Source: an uncultured Eubacteriales bacterium
GTDB taxonomy: Bacteria > Bacillota > Clostridia > Oscillospirales > Acutalibacteraceae
DNA length: 64,000 bases
Direction of reading: 5' to 3'
NCBI GenBank assembly: GCA_949292775.1
Contig: CASFBL010000009.1
Span: 1 to 64,000, forward strand
The notes below the pieces were generated by a model, which worked only from the letters and a program-made list of their open reading frames with translations, did not search any database and was not told where the DNA came from. The translations under genes and the position numbers were made by a program. Below are positions 47,048 through 54,649 of this stretch, one piece after another; the first letter of the stretch is position 1; each line of letters begins with the position of its first letter.

Positions 47048-49459
47048 TTAATCTAAATATTCTAAAATTGCCGAGACGATATCTTCCGGTAAATCAGAAG
47101 CGTGTTTGAGAGCCGCTCGAATCTCCGAAGCGCTTTCTAAATGACGAAGCGGTTTATAAGCGGAAGTTTTTTCAACGGTCGAAGTCTGCCAAAGCTCCAT
47201 AACATGCTCCACAGCCTCATGCGCAGAGCGGTTCTCACTGCGTTTAACATCGTTCAGCTGAATTTGAATTTTAGCTGACTTTAAAACATTTTCTACACAA
47301 AGTGTCAGCGGTGCACGGCTTTGCGGCTTCGGGTACTCGACTGTGAACGGAACCGGGTTTTCGCCGTCAGTTACCGTAATCTCGCCACAAGCAGAGATGT
47401 CGCGGAATACAAAGGTATATTTTCTGTCCTGTGGGAGAAGTTCCGTATTGCCGATCGGCTTTTGCGCTGTAAACACCAGCGTATTTCCCGTCTGCCCAAC
47501 CGAAAATTCAGTGGCAACATGATTGGCCTCAAAATCGGTTTTTCCGCTGTCTTCAAACAGTGTAAAACGCCCGTCACCGGCAAAAACATGCAGTTTAAGC
47601 GATTTTGGATTTTCTGCGGTGTTGCCGCTGTCTCCGCTCATCGGAAGAATGGCGCCGGCGCGCGCCAGCACCGGAATGGAAGTCAGATCGCGATACAGCT
47701 TGACGGTTTTGCCGCCATGATATTTCTGCCCGGTGAATATATCGGTCCATTCACCTTTGGGCAGCCAAGCTTCCACAGCGCCGCGATGCAGTTCGCGGCA
47801 ATTTGGCGAAGTTATGGGGCAAACAAGCAGATTTTCGCCGAACATGTACTGATTTTTGTGCGTGTATGCCTCTTTGTCATCCGGATACGAATAATACATC
47901 GGCTCACAAAGCGCTATGCCTTCGCTGTGCGCGCGGTAATCTAAGGTATATAAGTATGGGATAAGCTGGTGGCGCAAACGCAGAAAACGCTTGGCAATCT
48001 CATAGATAGGACGGTTATAGCGCCACGGCTCTTTGCCGAGCAGGTCGTTTGAAGTGGAGTGTAAGCGCATGACCGGGCTGAACACGCCGAACTGCAGCCA
48101 GCGGATATACAAATCCTCGTCACGCTCGCCGTGGTGGTGACCGCCGATGTCGTGGCTCCACCATGTGTAGCCACAGTTCGCGGCATTAACAGTAAAAAAA
48201 GGCTGGAAGTCTAAAACGCGCCATGAAATCGCTGTATCCCCTGAAAAGCCAAGTGGATAGCGGTGACTGCCGATGCCGCCGTAGCGGGAAAGAATCAACG
48301 GGATTCTGCCGTCTTCGGCGTTGTCGAGATAATGATAGTGGTTGAGCGCCACAAGCGGGTCAAGTCCTTTGACATCGCTTTTTGTGCCCTGCTGCCAGTC
48401 AATCCACCAAAAGTCTACGCCCTCTTTTTCGTAAGGCTTGTGCAGCACATCAAAATAGGCATTCCAGAATTTCGGGTCTTTGCAGGAAAACGCAATATCC
48501 TGTTTGGTTTTGGGGTCAATGCCCATGGCTTTTGCCATTTCAGGATAAGCATCCTCAAAAAAGCGAACGCCATCCGCCGGGTGCAGGTTTAAAGTAATAT
48601 GTAAATTCTTGGATTTCAGATATTGTAAAAACGCCCGATAATCAGGGAACAGCTCTGTGTTCCAGGAATACCCGGTCCAGCCGCCGCTGATTGGATTGTC
48701 GGCGCCGAGATGGCGATGATAATGTGTGCCGAAACGCGGATTCAAATCTGTCCAATGCCAGTCCATATCCACGGTAGCGACGGTCAAAGGAATATCCTCA
48801 GCCTCAAAGCGGTCCATAAGCTGCTCATATTCGGACTGTGTATATTTTCTATAACGGCTCCACCACACGCCGAGCGCATAGCGCGGAACAATAGGCACTG
48901 CACCGCTGACTTTATAAAAATCACGAATGCATTCACGATAGGCACTGCCATAAGCAAAAACATAATCGTCTTTATTGTGCCCTGTGCGCGGCACAAACGA
49001 CCCGTCTTCATTCAGCAAAATACTTTTGCGGTCATCCAAAATACTTACGCCATTTCTGCTTACCAGACCCTTTTTCAGCGGAACCGGGCCAAAGGTCTGG
49101 TCCAGCGTGCGGCAAGTGCCTTTTAAATTGCCCTTTTTAAAGTTTTTTACGGTTTTACCCGTGTCTAAAAATGTGACGGACAAGAGTTTTCCGCTTTTTG
49201 TCGAAATAGAAAAACGCACTTTTTCTGTTGTCAGCTCTAAAACGCTGCCCCCGCGTTTTAGAGAGGCAGAAAAAGCACATGCTGGCTGGCGCCGGTTTAA
49301 AAATGCAATGCTCGCAAAATCAGTAAATCCGCTTTTTTTACCGGCTTCTATACGAATCATGTAGGGGGTGAAAACAGTGACCCGAATATTACCGGTTTGA
49401 TAAATCTGTTCTTCACTGGCTTTACCGCAGGTTTTTGCAATTAAACTTGGTTTGAGCAT
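47048..49459 (-). CDS. Alpha-glucosidase/alpha-xylosidase-type enzyme, glycoside hydrolase family 31
   Basis: Retaining GH31 enzyme of 803 residues. An N-terminal beta-sandwich domain is followed by the barrel with WHWTDLNPRFG. The nucleophile Asp354 is in DFWWIDWQQG and the acid/base Asp408 in LGFSGDTAISW, then come SHDIGGHHHGERDEDLYIRW and C-terminal beta domains. The last 100 residues look helical and may be an added domain. GGAGG precedes the ATG. It is the first gene of a four-gene operon (GH31, DUF4965, phosphoesterase, GPH symporter) with a promoter at 49590-49618. There is no signal peptide, so it acts on imported oligosaccharide. Confidence 0.93.
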   Translation of the reverse strand: MLKPSLIAKTCGKASEEQIYQTGNIRVTVFTPYMIRIEAGKKSGFTDFASIAFLNRRQPACAFSASLKRGGSVLELTTEKVRFSISTKSGKLLSVTFLDTGKTVKNFKKGNLKGTCRTLDQTFGPVPLKKGLVSRNGVSILDDRKSILLNEDGSFVPRTGHNKDDYVFAYGSAYRECIRDFYKVSGAVPIVPRYALGVWWSRYRKYTQSEYEQLMDRFEAEDIPLTVATVDMDWHWTDLNPRFGTHYHRHLGADNPISGGWTGYSWNTELFPDYRAFLQYLKSKNLHITLNLHPADGVRFFEDAYPEMAKAMGIDPKTKQDIAFSCKDPKFWNAYFDVLHKPYEKEGVDFWWIDWQQGTKSDVKGLDPLVALNHYHYLDNAEDGRIPLILSRYGGIGSHRYPLGFSGDTAISWRVLDFQPFFTVNAANCGYTWWSHDIGGHHHGERDEDLYIRWLQFGVFSPVMRLHSTSNDLLGKEPWRYNRPIYEIAKRFLRLRHQLIPYLYTLDYRAHSEGIALCEPMYYSYPDDKEAYTHKNQYMFGENLLVCPITSPNCRELHRGAVEAWLPKGEWTDIFTGQKYHGGKTVKLYRDLTSIPVLARAGAILPMSGDSGNTAENPKSLKLHVFAGDGRFTLFEDSGKTDFEANHVATEFSVGQTGNTLVFTAQKPIGNTELLPQDRKYTFVFRDISACGEITVTDGENPVPFTVEYPKPQSRAPLTLCVENVLKSAKIQIQLNDVKRSENRSAHEAVEHVMELWQTSTVEKTSAYKPLRHLESASEIRAALKHASDLPEDIVSAILEYLD

Positions 49460-49589
49460 AAAAAATCCTCCGCAACAAAAGGTTTGGCTTCACAAAACCA
49501 AAGGGGTTTGCGCCCAAAATCACAAATAAAAAACGGCAGCACGGTTGCGCGGGAACATCCGGCAAAGCCGTGCAGAACATTATATTTGT

Positions 49590-49618
49590 ATAATACATTT
49601 TTTCAGCCGCATAATCAA
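49590..49618 (-). promoter_or_regulatory. SigA-type promoter of the GH31 operon
   Basis: TTGATT (49613-49618) and TATTAT (49590-49595) on the minus strand, 17 bp apart, in the 285 bp gap upstream of GH31. A short inverted repeat (GCACGG ... CCGTGC) lies in the leader. Confidence 0.65.
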
Positions 49619-49744
49619 GTCCGTTAGACTTTATATAAATCACAAAGTTTCGCCATGAAATATGTGCTTTGTGCATAAATTTTTGAGGAGATTTGTAGAT
49701 TTTTAGATGAAGCCCAGCAAACCGCATGCTTGTTTTTGAAAGCA

Positions 49745-50974
49745 TCACTCCAGGAAGAAGCGCCCCTGCCCTTCCTGCTTTCTTGTTTTCCATTTTCCGG
49801 AAGTAAAATCCGGAAATTCCACACACGCGGAATTATTCACGATAGACTGCGCTGACAGGGCAGTAATTGCCATCCAGCTTGCCGCGTCATAAACATCAAT
49901 AGGCATGTGTCCGTCACCCTTGCGCACCGCTTCAAAAAATGCACAGAACACCAGCCAGTCCATGCCGCCGTGTCCGCCCTTTACGCCGAAGCGTTTAAAC
50001 CATTTCCAAATCGGATGACGATATTTTTTCACCATTTTTTTGCCGGACATTTTCACGCCTTCATGCTTATGGTTTTTTCGGTCATCCACAAAAATATTGC
50101 CGTCTTCGGCGTACATCGCCTTGGTACCGTGCACTTCGAAGCCACGGCTGTACATTCGTGGAAGCGTAGTGTCGAGTTGAATGGTAATCGTCTCGCCGTT
50201 GGCGCAGCGGATAACAGTTGTAACGACATCCCCTTGCGCAAACTGAACATCCTTTAATTTTTCAAGAGCCGGATATTTTTGCTTGCGGTCAGCGATATAC
50301 CGTTCCAGCCCTTTTGAGCAGGAAGCGGTTGAGGTCAGGCTGACCATACGGTTCCCGTAATTCAGACGAAGCACTTTAGCAATCGGTCCGATTTCATGCG
50401 TCGGATAATTTTCACAGTTGCGCGTCATATATTCATGCAGGCGGTAATGCCCGTTTTCGTCTCCAAAAGCAACTTCACTGCGCAGATCGTGCTTGTAACC
50501 GCCGTTGCAGTGCACAACATCGCCGAAAATGCCCTCACGCACCATATTTAACACTGCTAACTCATATTCGCCGTAACAGCAGTTTTCCAACATCATATAT
50601 GGCGTACCGGTTTCTTCGTAACAATGCACGAGTTCCCAGCACTCCTCCAAGGAATAAGCCCCGCCGACTTCGCTTGCCACCGGAATACCGGCGCGCATGG
50701 AAGCCGTCGCAATTTCTGTATGCACGCTCCACGCCGCAGAAATAACGACAGCATCTAAGCCCGGTTCACGCAAAACCTCGCGGTAATCCGAATACCCTTT
50801 CGGCGTTTGGCAGCGCCATTTTTTTGCCAGTTTCTGCGCGTGTTCTACGCGAGACGCGTCAATGTCGCACACCGCACACACTCGTATATCTTTCATGCGA
50901 TAAAGAACCAAATCCAAAAGGCCGATGCCGTGGCCCCCCAAACCAATAACGGCGATTTGCAGTTGCTTTTCCAT
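49745..50974 (-). CDS. Gfo/Idh/MocA oxidoreductase, GH109-like
   Basis: A 409-residue NAD(P)-binding protein with the Rossmann motif AVIGLGGHGIGLLDL and a substrate domain. Unlike ordinary dehydrogenases of this family, it has text close to the NAD-dependent alpha-N-acetylgalactosaminidases of GH109: ECWELVHCYEETGTPYMMLE with NCCYGE after it, NYPTHEIGPIAKVLRLNYGN and GGHGGMDWLVFCAFFEAV. A redox-assisted glycosidase is therefore plausible. GGGGGAT precedes the ATG. It lies upstream of the GH31 operon on the same strand, with a promoter between, so it is adjacent but separately controllable. An ordinary sugar dehydrogenase is the alternative. Confidence 0.83.
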   Translation of the reverse strand: MEKQLQIAVIGLGGHGIGLLDLVLYRMKDIRVCAVCDIDASRVEHAQKLAKKWRCQTPKGYSDYREVLREPGLDAVVISAAWSVHTEIATASMRAGIPVASEVGGAYSLEECWELVHCYEETGTPYMMLENCCYGEYELAVLNMVREGIFGDVVHCNGGYKHDLRSEVAFGDENGHYRLHEYMTRNCENYPTHEIGPIAKVLRLNYGNRMVSLTSTASCSKGLERYIADRKQKYPALEKLKDVQFAQGDVVTTVIRCANGETITIQLDTTLPRMYSRGFEVHGTKAMYAEDGNIFVDDRKNHKHEGVKMSGKKMVKKYRHPIWKWFKRFGVKGGHGGMDWLVFCAFFEAVRKGDGHMPIDVYDAASWMAITALSAQSIVNNSACVEFPDFTSGKWKTRKQEGQGRFFLE

Positions 50975-51138
50975 GATAATCCCCCATAAAATTCGTTTTC
51001 AGCCGCATACTAACACAAGCCCCTGCACTTGTCAATTTAGAAAATTCCTCTTTTGCGTCATAATAATTGTATAATTTACATATACTGCCGCAGAACGGTT
51101 CATCTATTTTTGTGCAACTCTTTTCAAAAGCAAAAAAT

Positions 51139-51170
51139 AAAAAAACGCCGCAATTTTTACGGCGTTTTTT
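51139..51170. terminator. Rho-independent terminator
   Basis: AAAAAACGCCG / CGGCGTTTTTT stem with an eight-base loop, downstream of the methyltransferase gene. Confidence 0.85.
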
Positions 51171-51879
51171 ATTTCTTTCGGGCACAGATGAAAGTTGCAC
51201 CGTTTATCGATTTCGGCGCTTGCGTTTCCAAAAATCCGGCAGCTTTTAAAAGACCTGTCTCGTGCTCCAAAGTCAGCGGCGTATCAAAATGGACAAAAAT
51301 GCTCTCCTGAATATTGGCGGCTGCTCTGCGGGCGGCGCAGGCATCGCGCAAAAGCGTTTCCTCTTCTTGGCAGCAGGCAATATAATCACATTCTAAAAAC
51401 ACGCCGCCCGGTTTAAGCGCGGCAAATACTTTTTGAAATAATGCCTGTTTTTTCGCCGGCGTGAAATGATGCAAGGATTCGAAGGAAATGACCGCATCAA
51501 AGCGACTTTCGCCGAACAGCAGCTCAAAATAGTCGCCGCAAACACACTGCACCTGTTTCTCTGAATATTTCTTTTGCAATTCCTTGAGCATGTCCTCGGT
51601 CATGTCTATTCCGGTGACATGCGCATTCGGAAACCTACGAAAAACAGACGCAAGTTCTAAACCTGTTCCGCAACCCAAATCCAAAATGGAATCACAATTT
51701 GGCGGCAAAAAATCAGAAAAAGCGGCGTAAGCCTCTTCCCACTGCGACATGTGAGCGTCATACCCGTCCAAGCGTGCAGAGAAAAAAGCGTCCATTTCTT
51801 CAAGCGGTATAGATTCCGTTTCGAAAAGCCAGCTGCGAAGCGACTGCATATATTCCTCTATGTTTTCGCGAATCTGCAT
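51169..51879 (-). CDS. Class I SAM-dependent methyltransferase
   Basis: A 236-residue methyltransferase. The SAM-binding motif I is SILDLGCGTGLELASVFRRF, an acidic residue follows in VTGIDMTEDML, and motif IV-like FDAVISFESLHHFTP and motif VI ALKPGGVFLECDY are present. The substrate is unknown; the fold is that of UbiE/Methyltransf_25 small-molecule enzymes. ATG at 51879 lies after GGGGTGA; a GTG four codons upstream abuts that site. It stands between the GH109-like gene and the tRNA genes, ending in its own hairpin. Confidence 0.88.
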   Translation of the reverse strand: MQIRENIEEYMQSLRSWLFETESIPLEEMDAFFSARLDGYDAHMSQWEEAYAAFSDFLPPNCDSILDLGCGTGLELASVFRRFPNAHVTGIDMTEDMLKELQKKYSEKQVQCVCGDYFELLFGESRFDAVISFESLHHFTPAKKQALFQKVFAALKPGGVFLECDYIACCQEEETLLRDACAARRAAANIQESIFVHFDTPLTLEHETGLLKAAGFLETQAPKSINGATFICARKK

Positions 51880-51967
51880 AAACCGTCTCACCCCTTTTCT
51901 ATCATTATAGCAAAATCCCTTTCTCTGTCAACGCAATGGAAAGTATAAAGAATTCGTAAATTTCTTC

Positions 51968-51996
51968 TTGACTTTCCCAAAGAATCCCTATATAAT
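51968..51996 (+). promoter_or_regulatory. SigA-type promoter of the tRNA operon
   Basis: TTGACT (51968-51973) and TATAAT (51991-51996), 17 bp apart, 19 bp before the first tRNA base. Confidence 0.8.
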
Positions 51997-52015
51997 ATTG
52001 AAGCGGTTAAACTAT

Positions 52016-52092
52016 GGGCCATTAGCTCAGTTGGTTAGAGCATCCGGCTCATAACCGGACGGTCCGGGGTTCGAGTCCCTGATGGCCCACCA
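52016..52092 (+). tRNA. tRNA with CAU anticodon (probably Ile2, alternatively elongator Met)
   Basis: A complete 77-base cloverleaf with encoded CCA. The acceptor GGGCCAT pairs with ATGGCCC, and the anticodon arm is TCCGG-CTCATAA-CCGGA. The anticodon is CAU. The C4-G69 and C5-G68 acceptor pairs, and strong resemblance to Bacillus tRNA-Ile2, favour the lysidine-modified isoleucine tRNA over elongator Met. Annotation programs would usually print Met. Confidence 0.93.
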
Positions 52093-52104
52093 ATTTTATA
52101 ATAT

Positions 52105-52180
52105 AGGGGTATAGCTCAGTTGGTAGAGCAGCGGTCTCCAAAACCGCGTGCCGAGGGTTCAAGTCCTTCTGCCCCTGCCA
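52105..52180 (+). tRNA. tRNA-Trp (CCA anticodon)
   Basis: A 76-base cloverleaf: acceptor AGGGGTA with TGCCCCT, anticodon arm CGGT-CTCCAAA-ACCG giving anticodon CCA, T arm with GGTTCAAGT, discriminator G and encoded CCA. It is cotranscribed with the preceding tRNA. Its 3' end is copied twice downstream (53232-53251 and 54585-54604). Confidence 0.96.
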
Positions 52181-52183
52181 CTC

Positions 52184-52216
52184 AAAAGCCTAACGTATAG
52201 TAGCGTTAGGCTTTTT
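52184..52216 (+). terminator. Rho-independent terminator of the tRNA operon
   Basis: AAAGCCTAACG / CGTTAGGCTTT stem followed by T, four bases after the tRNA-Trp CCA. Confidence 0.85.
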
Positions 52217-52236
52217 GAAAATAGGGAGGATTTTTA

Positions 52237-52857
52237 ATGTCCGATGATTTTATTAAGCAATTGCAAGAAAATGCGGTTGACAAAGTTGTCTATGAATCGC
52301 AGCAAGAGGAAATAGCAAATAAGCAAAGAAAAGAGTTTTTAAAATTAAAAGAAAAATGCCGTACAGATTTATATAAAGATATTATTGAACAAACTAAAGC
52401 GGCTTGTCTTGAAGCAGTTAAGCAAGGCGATTATGTAATTGATGAAAAAGGGAAAAAACTTGTTGGTGTATTAGAGTTTTATTCCGCGCATTCCGATTAT
52501 GATTATGCAACTGATTATTTTGGAATAAGATGTATAATAAACGGAAAAGCATACTTTAATATTTCTGATTATAGTAGTACTGTAAGAGAGCTTCTTTCTG
52601 AACAAGATATTCTTTTTATCATTTGGAAAACTATGGAAGTAGATTGCTCTAATATTTTTGATAAGATACGAAATAAGAAAAAAATTGCACATCCTTTAAA
52701 ACCCATAAAAGATTCAAAAAGCATCCAAATTTTTACAGATTTATTTCAGTCATCAATAAGTAATTCGAAAATCATAGGTGTTTCTGAAATTCCCCTTTGG
52801 AATTATAACAGTTCTATGAGTGCCAAAAGAAAATTTAATTTTGAAATAGTGTTTTAA
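52237..52857 (+). CDS. Hypothetical AT-rich accessory protein
   Basis: A 206-residue protein with no recognised family. The first 60 residues are charged and probably helical (KQLQENAVDKVVYESQQEEI, then a Lys/Glu-rich stretch). A central part with FYSAHSDYDYATDYFGIRC looks globular, and there is no signal or membrane segment. GGGAGG precedes the ATG. The base composition is strongly AT-rich compared with the chromosome on either side, and the gene lies between the tRNA-Trp and a copy of the tRNA's 3' end. Both suggest horizontally acquired cargo. No function is proposed. Confidence 0.7.
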   Translation: MSDDFIKQLQENAVDKVVYESQQEEIANKQRKEFLKLKEKCRTDLYKDIIEQTKAACLEAVKQGDYVIDEKGKKLVGVLEFYSAHSDYDYATDYFGIRCIINGKAYFNISDYSSTVRELLSEQDILFIIWKTMEVDCSNIFDKIRNKKKIAHPLKPIKDSKSIQIFTDLFQSSISNSKIIGVSEIPLWNYNSSMSAKRKFNFEIVF

Positions 52858-53131
52858 ATGTAGCCTTGAAGCAACGTGGTTTCAGGGCTTTTTCTCTGTC
52901 TTAATATACGGGTCTAAAAATCCGCATTTTGATGCTCAAAGTAGTCATCATTTTCGCATACGGTGACATCTATTTGTACTGTTTCCGTCTGCTACGTCAT
53001 CAAAACAGCATCAAATTTTGTCGTACCAATTTATCTAAAACGTTTTTCAACGACGTTTTTTGTAATCCTCAGCAATTTTTTTCGACAATTCGATTGAAGC
53101 GGCATGTCGCCGCCGAAGCGCCGCCGGCGGC
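52858..53131. other. Intergenic stretch without a recognisable gene
   Basis: No supported coding sequence was found on either strand. The stretch contains one copy (52998-53014) of a 17-bp direct repeat whose second copy is at 53389-53405. Short open frames here lack ribosome binding sites. Confidence 0.5.
52998..53014 (+). repeat. 17-bp direct repeat, copy 1
   Basis: CATCAAAACAGCATCAA, identical to 53389-53405. It lies in the AT-rich segment downstream of tRNA-Trp. Confidence 0.7.
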
Positions 53132-53146
53132 GGATACAGCGAGGCG

Positions 53147-53251
53147 GTGATGGCGCAGCGGTAAAAATTGCTTGCCTCTCCAAGGCAAGAGCAATTTTGG
53201 GCCCCGCAAGAGGGCTTGCGAAGCAAGTCGGAGTCCTTGAAGCCCCTGCCA
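53147..53251 (+). repeat. Degenerate tRNA-Trp-like remnant ending in a copy of the tRNA 3' end
   Basis: The last 20 bases (53232-53251) nearly repeat the 3' end of tRNA-Trp, including CCCCTGCCA. Upstream, CAGCGGT and CTCCAA match the tRNA's anticodon region but are interrupted by inserted GC-rich inverted repeats (TTGCTTGCC ... GGCAAGAGCAA). It cannot fold as a normal tRNA. It is best read as an attachment-site-like scar. Confidence 0.5.
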
Positions 53252-53253
53252 TA

Positions 53254-53300
53254 AAAAAAGCCTTTGTTTAAGCCAATTTCGGCTAAATAAAGGCTTTTTT
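53254..53300 (+). terminator. Rho-independent terminator after the second tRNA 3'-end copy
   Basis: AAAAAAGCCTTT / AAAGGCTTTTTT stem, two bases after the CCA-like end. Confidence 0.75.
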
Positions 53301-53388
53301 CTTTATGTAATTTTCACTTGATTTCAACGCTTAATCTAACAATCTTTTGTCTGGTTTTAAATTTTCATCGTTTTTTCGTCCGGTACAG

Positions 53389-53405
53389 CATCAAAACAGC
53401 ATCAA
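53389..53405 (+). repeat. 17-bp direct repeat, copy 2
   Basis: Identical to 52998-53014, 391 bp further on. Each copy lies within about 240 bp of the second tRNA 3'-end copy, one on each side. Confidence 0.7.
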
Positions 53406-53474
53406 TCTATATTGAAAAGATTATCAATCTCCATTATAATTCAATTGTAAATTTAATAAGAGAGGAAGTATTCT

Positions 53475-53717
53475 ATGCCAAATTACAGTGCTTGCGGCAT
53501 TGATTGTGATAATTGTAAATTTCAAGTTGAGCAAAATTGCAAAGGGTGTAAGCTATCAAAGGGAAAAGTGTTTTGGGGAGAATGTGATTTATATAATTGC
53601 AATTCTGCCAAATCACAGGAACATTGCGGACAGTGCAAGCAGTTTCCTTGTGACAAATTGAAGGAATGGGCGTCATCACAGAATCCGGAGAGAATTGATA
53701 ATCTTAGAAATTTATAA
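53475..53717 (+). CDS. DUF3795-type cysteine-rich small protein
   Basis: An 80-residue protein with eleven Cys, matching DUF3795: SACGIDCDNCKF at the start, CKGCKLSKGKVFWGECDLYN in the middle, then EHCGQCKQFPCDKL. The spacing suggests binding of zinc or an Fe-S cluster, but the function is not known. AGAGGAAG precedes the ATG. It is AT-rich and is the first of three small genes in the second segment bounded by tRNA 3'-end copies. Confidence 0.82.
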   Translation: MPNYSACGIDCDNCKFQVEQNCKGCKLSKGKVFWGECDLYNCNSAKSQEHCGQCKQFPCDKLKEWASSQNPERIDNLRNL

Positions 53718-53746
53718 TTTAGTCATAAATTACAGAGAGGGTTTAT

Positions 53747-54142
53747 ATGAAATACGATTGGCTCGATGAATATTTGCTGGCGAAGAAGGGCGTAACCAAA
53801 GATTTTAAGTTGGAGTGGAACTGGATTCGATACCAAATCGGCGGAAAATTATTTGTTGCGGTCTGCCTGGACAGCAACAACAATCCACATTATATTACTT
53901 TAAAACTTAAACCGGACGAGGGCGAATTTTTGCGGCAGCAGTATGCTGACATTATCCCCGGATACTACATGAATAAAGTGCATTGGAATTCTGTTCAAGC
54001 AGACGGTGAAGTACCTGATGACTTGTTAAAAGATATGCTCAATAAATCCTATCAACTTGTTTTATCCGGATTCAGTAAGAAAAAACAAATCGAAATTTTA
54101 GGCACAGCAAACGCAAACCATACAAAACGTGCTGACTTTTAG
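53747..54142 (+). CDS. MmcQ/YjbR family protein
   Basis: A 131-residue protein of the MmcQ/YjbR (CyaY-like fold) family, shown by LEWNWIRYQIGGKLFVAVCL, ITLKLKPDEGEFLRQQYADI and PGYYMNKVHWNSV. Family members are often annotated as DNA-binding, on limited evidence. It lies 30 bp after the DUF3795 gene on the same strand with an AGAGAGG site. Base composition is between that of the AT-rich neighbours and the chromosome. Confidence 0.85.
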   Translation: MKYDWLDEYLLAKKGVTKDFKLEWNWIRYQIGGKLFVAVCLDSNNNPHYITLKLKPDEGEFLRQQYADIIPGYYMNKVHWNSVQADGEVPDDLLKDMLNKSYQLVLSGFSKKKQIEILGTANANHTKRADF

Positions 54143-54186
54143 GATAGGAAGCTTTATTCTGACATTTCTATTGAGGTGAAGACTGC

Positions 54187-54552
54187 ATGTATAAACTCGG
54201 CGTCATAGAAGAAAGTTTAAAAAGCAAAAATCTGTTAGAAACTTTAAAGCCTTACTTGTATTCGCAAAAAATAGAAAATGTACCAACAGACGCCGTTCCC
54301 GTATGGCATACGAATGAATATCATCTTGAAGAAGATGAATTGCTGTCTTTAATAGATACACTCAAGGATAATATAAAGGAAGCTTGGTATATACATGCTT
54401 TTGATGATGAGAAACTGTACATTATTCTTCCTGGAAAGTATTTTTGCATTTCGCCTAAAAGAGATAAAACTTGGAAAGAAATGATAAAATACGGGGTTAA
54501 GGTTGGAAAAGTAGATAAAAAGTTCTTGAAAAATATTCCTTTGCATATATAA
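54187..54552 (+). CDS. Hypothetical protein
   Basis: A 121-residue soluble protein, AT-rich and acidic-basic mixed. It begins YKLGVIEESLKSKNLLETLK and has a central AWYIHAFDDEKLYIILPGKY that looks like a beta-rich core. No domain is recognised and there is no signal peptide or membrane segment. A GAGGTGA site precedes the ATG. It is the last gene before the third tRNA 3'-end copy and is possibly cotranscribed with the two genes upstream. Confidence 0.65.
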   Translation: MYKLGVIEESLKSKNLLETLKPYLYSQKIENVPTDAVPVWHTNEYHLEEDELLSLIDTLKDNIKEAWYIHAFDDEKLYIILPGKYFCISPKRDKTWKEMIKYGVKVGKVDKKFLKNIPLHI

Positions 54553-54584
54553 GGCAGGTACTGAAATTCAAAAAATTTCGGTCA

Positions 54585-54604
54585 AGTCCTTGAAGCCCCT
54601 GCCA
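54585..54604 (+). repeat. Third copy of the tRNA-Trp 3' end
   Basis: A 20-base copy identical to 53232-53251 and nearly identical to the tRNA-Trp 3' end (52162-52180). It marks the right-hand border of the AT-rich insert. Confidence 0.75.
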
Positions 54605-54640
54605 AAAAACACCTGTCACAAAAGTGACAGGTGTTTTTTT
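54604..54640. terminator. Rho-independent terminator after the third tRNA 3'-end copy
   Basis: AACACCTGTCAC / GTGACAGGTGTT stem with A and T runs. It also lies just downstream of the vWA gene on the other strand. Confidence 0.85.
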
Positions 54641-54649
54641 ATCTATATT

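Noticed and set aside
52858-53131. Remnant of an integrase gene near the tRNA 3'-end copies
   Set aside because: Both strands were read for tyrosine or serine recombinase motifs and none was found, so no integrase fragment is claimed.
53147-53251. A functional third tRNA gene
   Set aside because: The 3' end looks right, but no acceptor pairing and no proper anticodon arm can be formed with the upstream bases.
53031-53252. A minus-strand 73-codon frame across the tRNA-like remnant
   Set aside because: It reads through the tRNA end copy and GC-rich inverted repeats and has no ribosome binding site or recognisable protein sequence.
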